A model generated the notes under the pieces. The model was given only the letters and a program-made list of their open reading frames with translations. It was not told the DNA's origin and did not search any database. A program made the translations under genes and the position numbers. Shown piece by piece: positions 46,016-53,994 of a stretch of DNA of 64,000 nt; position 1 is the stretch's first letter; the number at the start of each line of letters is the position of its first letter. Source of the stretch: Elusimicrobiota bacterium. Lineage in GTDB: Bacteria > Elusimicrobiota > Elusimicrobia > UBA1565. The stretch is taken from NCBI GenBank assembly GCA_016218495.1, contig JACRDU010000009.1, positions 1 to 64,000 on the forward strand, in the 5' to 3' direction.

Positions 46016-48363
46016 AGGCCAGGCTCTGGACGGCGGCCGTCCTCGCCGCGGCGGGCGCTCTGGCGCTGCTCGTGGCCACCCGGCAGGACCCGGGGAACCC
46101 CCATCTGCGGCTCTTCTCCGACATGGTCCGCCCTCCGTCGCTGCGCACCTACTCGGAGAGCGCGCTCTCGCCCGACGGGCGCTCCTGGCGAGCTCCCGTG
46201 CCCGGCACCGTGCGCCGGGGCGGGGAGGCCCCGCGCTTCGCGGCGGGGGCGGCCGAGCGCGCGCGCGCGGCCAGGACGCTCAAGAACCCCGTCCCGGCCT
46301 CCTACGAGGCCCTGGGCCGCGGCCGCAAGGTCTACGCCTCCTACTGCCGGCACTGCCACGGCCCGCGCGGCCGCGGTGACGGGCCGGTGGCGAAGGCGGT
46401 CACGGCGTTCTCCTTCCCGCTGGCCACGAAGTCGGCGCTGGACCTCTCTGACGGCGAGGTCTATCACATCGTCTCCTACGGCCGGAACAACATGCCCGCC
46501 CATGCCTCGCAGATCCCCGAGGCCGACCGCTGGGCGCTGGTGCATTTCCTGCGCGACCTGCAGCGCACGGAGGTGGCGAGGCAAGGGACCTTCGCGGACA
46601 TCCCCGAGGACCCGCGCCGCCATTCCCTCGTGACCGCGGCCTACGGCCAGGAGCTGTATACGGAGAACTGCGCCTCCTGCCACGGCCCCGACGGCTCGGG
46701 CCAGAAGGCCGGCGTTCCCACCCTGCACAGCCCGGCCGTGCTGGCCGTGGCCGACGACGCCTACTACTGGGACATCATCATGCAGGGCCGCAAGGGCACG
46801 CAGATGCCGGGCTGGTCGTCGACTCTGACCAAGACCCAGGTCCAGAGCCTCATCGCCTTCCTGCGCAGCTGGCAGACGGCCTCGGTCGACCGGGCCCTGG
46901 TCTCGGCCGAGCGCGGCGACCCGCGCCGCGGACGCTCGCTCTTCCGCGGGCACTGCGCGGGCTGCCACGGCATAGACGGCGAGGGGGGCATCGGCAACTC
47001 CCTGCGCAGCCCGTCCTTCCTCTCCATCGCCTCCGACCAGTTCCTGCGCGACACCGTGCTCTTCGGGCGCAAGCACACGGCGATGCCGGCCTCCTACGAC
47101 TTCTCCACCGGGGACCTCTCCGACATCGTGGCCTTCATCCGCTCCTGGCATCCGGCGCGCCACGACTTCGCGCGGGTGAAGGCCCTGCTGCCCGCGGCCT
47201 CCGCCGCCACCGGCAAGAAGGTCTACGACTCCCGCTGTTCGGGCTGCCACGGCGACAACGGGGAGGGCGGGCTGGGTTCGGTGCTGAACTCGGACTCGTT
47301 CCTGAGCCTGGCCTCCGACGACTTCCTCTATACCGCCATCGCCAAGGGGCGGCCCGGGACCGGGATGCCGGCCTGGCGCCATCTCAGCGCGGAGGACGCG
47401 GCCGACCTGCTGGCGTTGCTGCGCTCCTGGCAGAAGACCCCGGCGCCCGCGGCGGCGCCGCGCCCGAAGGGCAAGGCGGAGTACGGCAAGCTCCTCTATG
47501 AGCGGGGCTGCGTATCCTGCCACGGCGCCGAAGGCCAGGGCGGCGTGGGCGGCCAGCTGGCCAACCCCGTCTTCCAGGCCAGCGCCTCCGACGAGTTCCT
47601 GTGGCGGACCATCGCCTACGGCAAGCAGGGCAGCGCGATGCGAGGATTCCTGAAAGGGCTGGCTTCGGAGTCCCTGATGCCGCTCGACGAGGCCGATGTC
47701 GGCCATCTCGTGGCCTATGTGCGCTCGCTCGGCGAGCGGCCGCGCGTGGAGCCGCTCAAGCGTGCGTTCGCCGGCGCCTCCGCGGCGGTGGGCAAGACCG
47801 TCTTCGAGGGGAAGGGCTCCTGCACGAAGTGCCACGGCCAGGAAGGCGAGGGCTCCAGCGGCCCGTCGCTGACCAACGAGGCCTTCCTGCGCGTGGCGTC
47901 GGACGGCTTCCTGGCCGGCACCGTGCTCCTGGGACGCGACGGGACCGAGATGCGGTCCTATCACCGGGGCGGGAACGTCTCCCTGACGCAGCAGGATGTG
48001 AAGGACCTCATCGTCTACCTGCGCGGCTTCGAGGCGAACCCCACGGCGCGGCGGCGCCGCGTGGAGCGCACGGCCAGCTCCGTCGGCGAGGGCAAGGTGC
48101 TCTACGGGCGCTTCTGCTCGGCTTGCCATGGGCTCGACGGAAACGGCTTGCGCGATGTGAAGGGCGGCTACGCGCCGTCGTTGAGCTCGAAGGAGTTCCT
48201 GTCCGCGGCCGATGACGGCCTCCTGCTGGCCACCATCGCGCTCGGCCGTCCGAACACGGCGATGCGGCCCTTCGCCCGCGCGGCGGGCGGGGTCGCAGAC
48301 TTGTCGGCCTCCGACATCCGCAAAATCGTCGCCTTCATCCGGTCCTGGGAGGGACGCCCATGA
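46012..48363 (+). CDS. actE: ActE-like cytochrome with seven tandem cytochrome c domains
   Basis: A 783-residue protein, against about 200 for usual monoheme ActE. An N-terminal membrane anchor is followed by seven class-I cytochrome c domains, each about 100 residues with one CXXCH (CRHCH, CASCH, CAGCH, CSGCH, CVSCH, CTKCH, CSACH) and a distal methionine motif such as NMPAH, QMPGW, AMPAS or GMPAW. The first domain, preceded by RPPSLRTY, is the most ActE-like; the other six look like serial duplications (repeated GEGG-G-SL---SFLS-AS--FL). It could be a flexible wire from the complex to distant acceptors. It overlaps both neighbours by 4 bases. Confidence 0.88.
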   Translation: MKARLWTAAVLAAAGALALLVATRQDPGNPHLRLFSDMVRPPSLRTYSESALSPDGRSWRAPVPGTVRRGGEAPRFAAGAAERARAARTLKNPVPASYEALGRGRKVYASYCRHCHGPRGRGDGPVAKAVTAFSFPLATKSALDLSDGEVYHIVSYGRNNMPAHASQIPEADRWALVHFLRDLQRTEVARQGTFADIPEDPRRHSLVTAAYGQELYTENCASCHGPDGSGQKAGVPTLHSPAVLAVADDAYYWDIIMQGRKGTQMPGWSSTLTKTQVQSLIAFLRSWQTASVDRALVSAERGDPRRGRSLFRGHCAGCHGIDGEGGIGNSLRSPSFLSIASDQFLRDTVLFGRKHTAMPASYDFSTGDLSDIVAFIRSWHPARHDFARVKALLPAASAATGKKVYDSRCSGCHGDNGEGGLGSVLNSDSFLSLASDDFLYTAIAKGRPGTGMPAWRHLSAEDAADLLALLRSWQKTPAPAAAPRPKGKAEYGKLLYERGCVSCHGAEGQGGVGGQLANPVFQASASDEFLWRTIAYGKQGSAMRGFLKGLASESLMPLDEADVGHLVAYVRSLGERPRVEPLKRAFAGASAAVGKTVFEGKGSCTKCHGQEGEGSSGPSLTNEAFLRVASDGFLAGTVLLGRDGTEMRSYHRGGNVSLTQQDVKDLIVYLRGFEANPTARRRRVERTASSVGEGKVLYGRFCSACHGLDGNGLRDVKGGYAPSLSSKEFLSAADDGLLLATIALGRPNTAMRPFARAAGGVADLSASDIRKIVAFIRSWEGRP

Positions 48364-49532
48364 AATCCCGCAACGGCCTGCTCGACCGGAGGGAGGCGGC
48401 CTTCCTCTGGGCCCTGGCCGCGGCCGGGGCCGCGGCCTTCGCCTGGGGCCTGTACGCCGCCCCCGCGCGCACCTGGGGCGCCGTCCTGATCGCGGCCGGG
48501 ATGCTGACCGGCCTGGCCGCCGGGGCGCTGGCTCTGACGGCCATCCTTCACGTCGTAGGCGCGGGCTGGCACGGCGTCATCCGGCGCGTGCCCGAGGCGA
48601 TGGCCGGGACGCTGCCGTTGGCGGCCGGGGCCGTGGCCCTGGTGCTCTGCGGCGCGCACCACATCTACCACTGGCCGCACGCCGAGGCCCTGCTCCACGA
48701 CCCGGTCCTCCGGGCCAAGTCGGCCTGGCTGAACCTGCCGGGGATGGCGGTCCGCTCGGCGGTCTATCTGGCGCTGTGGTATGCCGGCTACGCCTGGCTG
48801 CGCGGCCTGTCCCGAGCGCAGGACGAGGGCGCGGCGGGCGACCCCGCGGCCGCCGCGGGCACGGCCCGGGCGGTGTCGGCGGGGCTGCTCGTCGTCTTCG
48901 CGCTGACCTTCAGCCTGTCCAGCATCGATTGGCTGATGTCGGTGGAACCGCACTGGTTCAGCACCATCTTCCCCTGGTACCAGTTCGGCGGGGCGTTCTC
49001 CAGCGCATTGGCCGCGGCCGCCGCGCTCTGCATCGTGCTCAGGCGCAGGGGGGTCTTGAGCGAGCTCGGGCCGGCCCATCTGCACGACCTGGGCCGGCTC
49101 ATGTTCGCCTTCGCCTCGTTCTGGGCCTACCTGTGGTTCAGCCAATACCTGCTCATCTGGTACTCGAACATCCCGGAGGAGACCGTCTTCTTCGCCGCTC
49201 GGAGCACGGGGGGATGGCTGGGCATGATGGTCGCCTCGCTGGCCCTGAACTTCGCGGGGCCGTTCGTCGTGCTGCTCCGCGCGGATTCGAAACGCCGGGA
49301 AGGGCCGCTGCTCCTGGCGGCGGGGATGATGCTGGCGGGCCGGGCCGTCGACCTCTGCGTCACCGTGATGCCCGCCGTGGCCCCCGGGCCCATGCGGCCC
49401 GGAGGGGTCGAGCCGTTCATCCTCGTCGGGGCCGGGGCGCTCTTCATCCTGGCCTTCGACAGGGTGTTCCGCTCCGCTCCGGCGGTGCCGAGGCGGGACC
49501 CGTACTTGGTGGAAAGCCTGCATCATGTCTGA
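48360..49532 (+). CDS. actF: ActF: second NrfD-like membrane subunit of alternative complex III
   Basis: A 390-residue, roughly ten-helix protein with the ActF pattern (GAGWHGVIRRVPEAMA, GAHHIYHWPH, SIDWLMSVEPHWFSTIF, FSQYLLIWYSNIPEET). ActF is a truncated-quinol-site relative of ActC. It completes the actABCDEF set. In many bacteria cytochrome oxidase genes follow at this point; here the operon ends and an FNR-type regulator comes next, so no terminal oxidase is coupled within the window. Confidence 0.9.
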   Translation: MKSRNGLLDRREAAFLWALAAAGAAAFAWGLYAAPARTWGAVLIAAGMLTGLAAGALALTAILHVVGAGWHGVIRRVPEAMAGTLPLAAGAVALVLCGAHHIYHWPHAEALLHDPVLRAKSAWLNLPGMAVRSAVYLALWYAGYAWLRGLSRAQDEGAAGDPAAAAGTARAVSAGLLVVFALTFSLSSIDWLMSVEPHWFSTIFPWYQFGGAFSSALAAAAALCIVLRRRGVLSELGPAHLHDLGRLMFAFASFWAYLWFSQYLLIWYSNIPEETVFFAARSTGGWLGMMVASLALNFAGPFVVLLRADSKRREGPLLLAAGMMLAGRAVDLCVTVMPAVAPGPMRPGGVEPFILVGAGALFILAFDRVFRSAPAVPRRDPYLVESLHHV

Positions 49533-49561
49533 CCGAAAGCACGGAGAGGGGCGGCATATGG

Positions 49562-49576
49562 TGGCTAAAACGTTGC
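49562..49576 (+). promoter_or_regulatory. Sigma-54 (-24/-12) promoter of the FNR-type regulator
   Basis: TGGC (49562-49565), 7 bases, TTGC (49573-49576). Predicted transcript start near 49588, giving a 23-base leader that includes GAGGGG ahead of ATG 49611. It ties the oxygen-responsive regulator to the same sigma-54 circuit. Confidence 0.7.
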
Positions 49577-49610
49577 CTAGCATCCCTTGGGAGACTCCGG
49601 CCCGAGGGGT

Positions 49611-50336
49611 ATGATGAATTCAAAAGCGACGCTGAACCGGCCCAAGCAGGTCCCTAGCTGCGCATCGTGTGCCAAACAGGGACGGGGTCCGTTCTGCGGC
49701 CTTCCCAGCGACTCCCTCACCGGGCTGGACCGCGCCAAGTCCTTCGGCACCTATCCGCGCGGGCAGATCCTCTTCCAGGCCGGAAGCAAGGCCACCGGGG
49801 TCCACTGTCTCAACGCCGGCCTCGTGAAGCTCACCCGCGTCGGGCTCGGCGGCAAGGAGCAGATTCTGCGCCTGGCCGGGCCGGGCGACCTGCTCGGCCA
49901 CCGCGCCGTCCTGGGCGAGCGTCCCCACGACCATGACGCCGAGGCGATGACCGACGTCGAGGTGTGCTACCTCCCCGCGGACGTGATCTCCCCGCTGGTT
50001 TCGAGCGCTCCGCCGCTGCTGCGCTCGCTGGTCAAGAAGCTCGTCGAAGAGACCTCCGAGGTGGAGGGACGGCTCGTGGAGCGCGCCCAGCAGCGCGCCG
50101 AGGAGCGCTTGGCGTCCTTCCTCCTGCGCCTCTGCGGGCCCGGCGACGGCACGGCGCGCGTCGAGCTGCCGCTCTCGCGCCAGGAGTTGGCCGACTATCT
50201 CGGCGCGGCGCCCGAGACCATCATCCGGGCCCTGGCCCATCTCGCCAAGCGCAAGCTGATCCGGCTCGACGGACGCTTCGTCGAGGTCCCGGACCGCTCG
50301 AAGCTGACGGACGCGACCGACTCCTCGGCCGCCTGA
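49611..50336 (+). CDS. Crp/Fnr-family regulator with FNR-type [4Fe-4S] cysteines
   Basis: A 241-residue protein: an N-terminal cysteine cluster (C17-X2-C20-X8-C29), a cyclic-nucleotide-binding-like beta-roll with a further cysteine at C119 in EVCYLP, equivalent by alignment to C122 of E. coli FNR, a dimerisation helix and a C-terminal helix-turn-helix (LSRQELADYLGAAPETIIRALAHL). Having all four ligands makes oxygen or NO sensing through a 4Fe-4S cluster likely. The recognition helix (APETIIRAL) differs from E. coli FNR (VETISR). ATG 49614 is an equally possible start. Confidence 0.88.
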   Translation: MMNSKATLNRPKQVPSCASCAKQGRGPFCGLPSDSLTGLDRAKSFGTYPRGQILFQAGSKATGVHCLNAGLVKLTRVGLGGKEQILRLAGPGDLLGHRAVLGERPHDHDAEAMTDVEVCYLPADVISPLVSSAPPLLRSLVKKLVEETSEVEGRLVERAQQRAEERLASFLLRLCGPGDGTARVELPLSRQELADYLGAAPETIIRALAHLAKRKLIRLDGRFVEVPDRSKLTDATDSSAA

Positions 50337-50401
50337 CGGGCGTCTTTCCCCGGGCTGACCGCTTATTGGCCAAGAGCCGCGAATCGGACCATCCTATCAC
50401 G

Positions 50402-51169
50402 ATGTCCGAGCGCGAGCTGACCATCCACCTGAAGATCGGACGCCGGGAATGCGTGGCCTTCATGGCATTGGCGCTGCTCGCCATGCAGCCGGGCAGCCTG
50501 GCCACCGAGCAGCTGACCCTGACGACGTACTACCCCTCCCCGTACGGGGTGTATCAACAGCTGCGTTCGACGCAGGACGCCTATCTCGCCTACGGCGGCG
50601 GCAACGTCGGCATCGGCACCAACGCGCCGCAGGGCAAGCTGCATGTGACCGGCGCGGGCAACGTCATCATGAACACGTCGGGGAACATGGGCATCGGCAC
50701 GACCAACCCGGTGGCCAAGCTGCACCTCTCCGGCGGCGGCAACGACATCATCTTCGACCCCGACAACGGGGTGATGGCCGTGGGGACCACGAACGGCTCG
50801 TCCATCTACGCCACCGGGGTGAAGGTGGCCAATTCCAACATCCATGTCCAGGGCAACGAGAACTCCGGCTGGCTCAGGCTCGGCGACGCCTGGAGCTACG
50901 CGGGCATGTACGCGGAAAGCGGGGACCTGGTGGTGGGCGCGTCGACGGGACGGGTCCGCGTCGGCACCGGGGACAGCCAATTCCTCGGGGCGATGTGCCG
51001 CTCGGTGTACTACGCTTACGGAGTGGGCGCCGGCGGCCGGACCTATTGCTCGGGCTCGGCGCCGGCGGGCTGGACCACGATGGGCTACGGGAGTTCGCCC
51101 GGCGTCATCGACGGCGGGGCCATCCCCACCAGCGGCTATATGCACTGCTGCAAGCTGGAAACCCCCTGA
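50402..51169 (+). CDS. Secreted repeat protein with phage-tail-fibre-like GIGT motifs
   Basis: A 255-residue protein with an N-terminal membrane or signal segment (about residues 15-35) followed by TLTTYYPSPYGVYQQL and repeated GNVGIGT / KLHVTG / GNMGIGT / KLHLSG units, the beta-prism-like repeats seen in trimeric tail fibres and adhesins. Five cysteines near the C-terminus (MCRS, YCSGS, MHCCK) could form disulfides. The N-terminal pattern looks pilin- or pseudopilin-related and is common in Elusimicrobiota as far as I recall. It probably lies on the cell surface. It has no clear link to its neighbours, though it ends at the palindrome before the Hxs cluster. Confidence 0.65.
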   Translation: MSERELTIHLKIGRRECVAFMALALLAMQPGSLATEQLTLTTYYPSPYGVYQQLRSTQDAYLAYGGGNVGIGTNAPQGKLHVTGAGNVIMNTSGNMGIGTTNPVAKLHLSGGGNDIIFDPDNGVMAVGTTNGSSIYATGVKVANSNIHVQGNENSGWLRLGDAWSYAGMYAESGDLVVGASTGRVRVGTGDSQFLGAMCRSVYYAYGVGAGGRTYCSGSAPAGWTTMGYGSSPGVIDGGAIPTSGYMHCCKLETP

Positions 51170-51180
51170 CGCGCGTCAGG
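51165..51180. promoter_or_regulatory. Perfect 16-bp palindrome upstream of the Hxs cluster
   Basis: CCTGACGCGCGTCAGG reads identically on both strands and spans the stop codon of the preceding gene. A further half-site (CTGACGC) follows at about 51189. It lies 57 bases before hxsD and may be an operator for the cluster; a hairpin terminator is less likely because no loop or T-run is present. Confidence 0.45.
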
Positions 51181-51237
51181 ACCCCCTCTGACGCCCCCCA
51201 TGGCCCGCCACGGCCCGCGTTCGTATCCTAGGCGCGC

Positions 51238-51723
51238 ATGAACAACGAAGTTGCCACGCCTGAATTCGCCTTGGACGGCGGCGTGTTCCACGCCGACGCC
51301 GTGCTGGCCGCCGCTCACGTGATGGCGCGCCGCCTGCGCGTCTGGCTCAAGCCCGACGGCAAAGGCGGTACCGTCGTGCGGGTGGCGCTCCGGGAAGGGG
51401 CGGACGGGACGAGCGACCCCGAGGCGCTCTTCCGGGAGGAGGCGGCCGCGCAGGAGCTGCGCCGGCGCGTCTCGGCGGCCAACAAGGGCCTGAGGGAATA
51501 CGTCGTCACCCAGGCCCTGCTCTCCGCCGCCGGAGAGCGCCCGGAGGCGCAGGGTGGAGGCCTTTCCAAGGAGGAAGACGCCGAGATCGACCGCCTCATC
51601 TCGGAGGTCGAGGCGGAGATCGAGGCGAAGGCCGCGCGCTTCGACCCCGGCGCGGCGGGAAAGACCTGGGAGGAGAGCGGTGGACGGAGCCCTGAAGGCC
51701 CTCAGCCGGGAAAAGCTCCCTGA
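51238..51723 (+). CDS. hxsD: His-Xaa-Ser system protein HxsD
   Basis: A 161-residue small soluble protein. The N-terminal 110 residues follow the HxsD pattern: an initial beta strand and FHADAVLAAAHVMARRLRVWL helix-strand, VVRVAL, then FREEAAAQELRRRVSAANKGLREYVVTQALL. HxsD is a conserved partner of the HxsB radical SAM enzyme and may help recognise the precursor, as small RRE-like proteins do in other RiPP systems, though this is unproven. The last 50 residues are acidic and then proline-rich. It overlaps hxsB by 44 bases. Confidence 0.8.
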   Translation: MNNEVATPEFALDGGVFHADAVLAAAHVMARRLRVWLKPDGKGGTVVRVALREGADGTSDPEALFREEAAAQELRRRVSAANKGLREYVVTQALLSAAGERPEAQGGGLSKEEDAEIDRLISEVEAEIEAKAARFDPGAAGKTWEESGGRSPEGPQPGKAP

Positions 51724-53176
51724 CCACGTCGGTCCCTGCTACTTCCGCCGCCTCGGCGCGTCCTGGCTGCTGACCAACGACTGGGGGCACCACGCGCGCC
51801 TGGACCAGGCGCAGTTCGAGTCCTTCTTCGCCGGCGCGCCGGACAAGGAGTCGGGCTGGTTCAAGGGCCTCGTCGACAAGGGCTTCGTGCGCGACCACCT
51901 GGACTTCCGCGGCCTCTCGTCGCGCTTCGCCCGCCAGCATTCCTACCTCTGGAGCGGGCCGCGCCTGCACATCGCCGTGCTCACCTCCCGGTGCAACCAG
52001 GGCTGCGCCTACTGCCAGGCGGGCTCCTCGCTGGCCAATGGGAAGGGGGCGGACATGTCGTTCGACACCGCCCGCAAGGTGGTCGAGTTCGCCTTCCGCA
52101 GCCCCGTCCCGGAGATGACCATCGAGTTCCAGGGCGGGGAGCCGCTGCTCAACTGGGAGACCCTGGAGTTCATCACGCGCTACGCGCGCGAGTTCGCCGG
52201 GACCTCGGGGCGGACCCTGCGCCTGGCCGTGGTCACCAATCTGACCCTGCTCGACGACGAGAAGCTCGCCTTCCTCATGGAGAACCGCGTCGGCGTCTGC
52301 ACCTCGCTCGACGGCCCGGCCGCCGTGCACGACCGCAACCGGCCCTGGTTCGGCGGCTCGGCCCACGCTTCGGTCGAGCATTGGCTGAAGGTCATCGCCC
52401 AGCGCTACCCCGACGAGCCGGGCCGGCGCCATCCCCGCCCCAACGCGCTCCTGACCGTGACCAAGGCCTCGCTCCCCCACGCCGAAGCCATCGTCGACGA
52501 ATACGCCCGGCTGGGGCTGACCAGCCTGTTCGCCCGCCCGCTCTCCCCGTTCGGCGCCGCGCGGCGCAGCTGGAAGGCCATCGGGGTCGCCGTCCCCGAG
52601 TTCCTGGACTTCTACCGTCGCTGCCTCGACCGCGCGCTGGCCCTGTCCCTGGAGGGCGTGCCGATGCGCGAGCGCGGCGCGGGGATGCTCCTGACCAAGA
52701 TCCTGCGCAACCGCGACCCGGGCTTCACCGACCTGCGCTCCCCCTGCGGGGCGGGCTTCGGACAGCTGGCCTACGACCACGACGGCGGGGTCTTCACCTG
52801 CGACGAGGGACGCCTCCTCGCCGCGGAGGGCGAGCCGCTCCTGCGCCTGGGCAGCGTCTTCGACACGCCCTACGAGGACGCGGTTCAGCATCCGACGGTC
52901 CGCGCCTGCGCGGTGGCGTCGAACCTGGAGGACCAGCCTGTCTGCGCCGGCTGCGCCTACCGGCCCTTCTGCGGGGTCTGCCCGGCCTACAATTTCGCGG
53001 CCCAAGACACCATCTGGGGGCGCATGCCCACCAACGACCGCTGCGCGGTCTACCAAGGGATGTTCGACCTGATTTTCGAACGGCTCGAGGACGAGAGGCT
53101 GCGGCCGGTGCTGGAGTCCTGGGCCGGCGACGGCGCGCCATGCGGGCCGGAATGCGCGGGTTCGGCGGAGGGGTGA
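51680..53176 (+). CDS. hxsB: His-Xaa-Ser system radical SAM maturase HxsB
   Basis: A 498-residue radical SAM/SPASM enzyme. The N-terminus has the HxsB-typical YFRRLGASWLLTNDWGHHARL. The SAM-cluster cysteines are C105, C109 and C112 (CNQGCAYC); GGEPLLN follows. The C-terminal SPASM region has CGAGFGQLAYDHDGGVFTCDEG, CAGCAYRPFCGVCPAYN and PTNDRC. HxsB modifies the histidine- and serine-repeat peptide of HxsA; the chemistry is not established. GTG 51680 was chosen for its GGAGGA site and because the fold starts there. Confidence 0.88.
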   Translation: MDGALKALSREKLPDHVGPCYFRRLGASWLLTNDWGHHARLDQAQFESFFAGAPDKESGWFKGLVDKGFVRDHLDFRGLSSRFARQHSYLWSGPRLHIAVLTSRCNQGCAYCQAGSSLANGKGADMSFDTARKVVEFAFRSPVPEMTIEFQGGEPLLNWETLEFITRYAREFAGTSGRTLRLAVVTNLTLLDDEKLAFLMENRVGVCTSLDGPAAVHDRNRPWFGGSAHASVEHWLKVIAQRYPDEPGRRHPRPNALLTVTKASLPHAEAIVDEYARLGLTSLFARPLSPFGAARRSWKAIGVAVPEFLDFYRRCLDRALALSLEGVPMRERGAGMLLTKILRNRDPGFTDLRSPCGAGFGQLAYDHDGGVFTCDEGRLLAAEGEPLLRLGSVFDTPYEDAVQHPTVRACAVASNLEDQPVCAGCAYRPFCGVCPAYNFAAQDTIWGRMPTNDRCAVYQGMFDLIFERLEDERLRPVLESWAGDGAPCGPECAGSAEG

Positions 53177-53994
53177 TGAGGACAGTCATTGCAGCGGTCG
53201 TTCTGTCGGCGGCCGTCCCGGCGGCGGCGCAGGCCCCCCAGAAGGGCATCCGCCTGGAGCGGCGCAGCGACTGCACGAACGCGGCGGCCTTCGAGATGCT
53301 GGTCTCCGCGGGCGGGGACGCCTGGGGCATCCCGGAAGGGGACGCCCAAGGGGCCGTGGAGCTGCTGGCCGCGACCTTCCAGTGCCGGGCCTTCGTGGCG
53401 CACTCGGACCGGACCTGCGACGGCCTGGGCTTCATCCCCAAGTTCCCGGCGGCCAAGCTCTTGGCGAAGAACTGCCGCAGCGAGCATTCCCTGCTCTCCT
53501 TCTACGACGCGATGAACCGCCGTTCGGTCCCTGAGGCCGAGGCGGCCTGCGCGCGCTGGTACGAGGTCAACGCGGCCCAGTTCTACAAGGAGCTCAAGGG
53601 CGCCGACGTATGCAAGCGCGCCGTCGCGCTGATCCTGGCCGAGCCCGGCTCGGCCTGCCAGAAGCTCGGCGACGACCTGGCTTCCCAGGTGCGCGACGCG
53701 CGCGAGAAGCGCGGCATCGTGGACATGTGCCGGGCGGTCTGGACCCCCAGCAAGAAGAACTGCGCCGCTCCCCAAGGGCTGCCGATGGAGCGCGCGGCCT
53801 GCGAGGCCTACGGAGGCATCACCACCGCCCTGGCCTCCAAGAACGAGAAGGACTGCCCCAAGTCCGAGCGCTACGGGGGCCTGTGCCGCGCCCTCGTCGC
53901 GAAGGACCAGAGGGAGGCCTGCGAGGGCCTGCGGGCCTCCTGGCAGAAGCTGCTCTGCGAGCACCGGTTCGAGGCGGGGCAAGGTGAGGAGTGA
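53176..53994 (+). CDS. Secreted cysteine-rich protein of unknown function
   Basis: A 272-residue protein with a clean signal peptide (cleavage near AAAQA at about residue 20) and fourteen cysteines after it, spread at roughly regular intervals (DCT, QCR, TCD, NCR, ACAR, VCKR, ACQK, MCRA, NCAA, ACEA, DCPK, LCRA, ACEG, LCEH). No CXXCH is present, so these are not hemes. The repeated short helices with paired cysteines suggest a disulfide-stapled helical array. It is translationally coupled to hxsB (TGATG) and to the next radical SAM gene (11-base overlap), so it probably belongs to the system, perhaps as a secreted partner or second substrate. Confidence 0.6.
   Translation: MRTVIAAVVLSAAVPAAAQAPQKGIRLERRSDCTNAAAFEMLVSAGGDAWGIPEGDAQGAVELLAATFQCRAFVAHSDRTCDGLGFIPKFPAAKLLAKNCRSEHSLLSFYDAMNRRSVPEAEAACARWYEVNAAQFYKELKGADVCKRAVALILAEPGSACQKLGDDLASQVRDAREKRGIVDMCRAVWTPSKKNCAAPQGLPMERAACEAYGGITTALASKNEKDCPKSERYGGLCRALVAKDQREACEGLRASWQKLLCEHRFEAGQGEE

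Noticed and set aside
53176-53994. Cysteine-rich protein as a multiheme cytochrome
   Set aside because: It has fourteen cysteines but no CXXCH motif.
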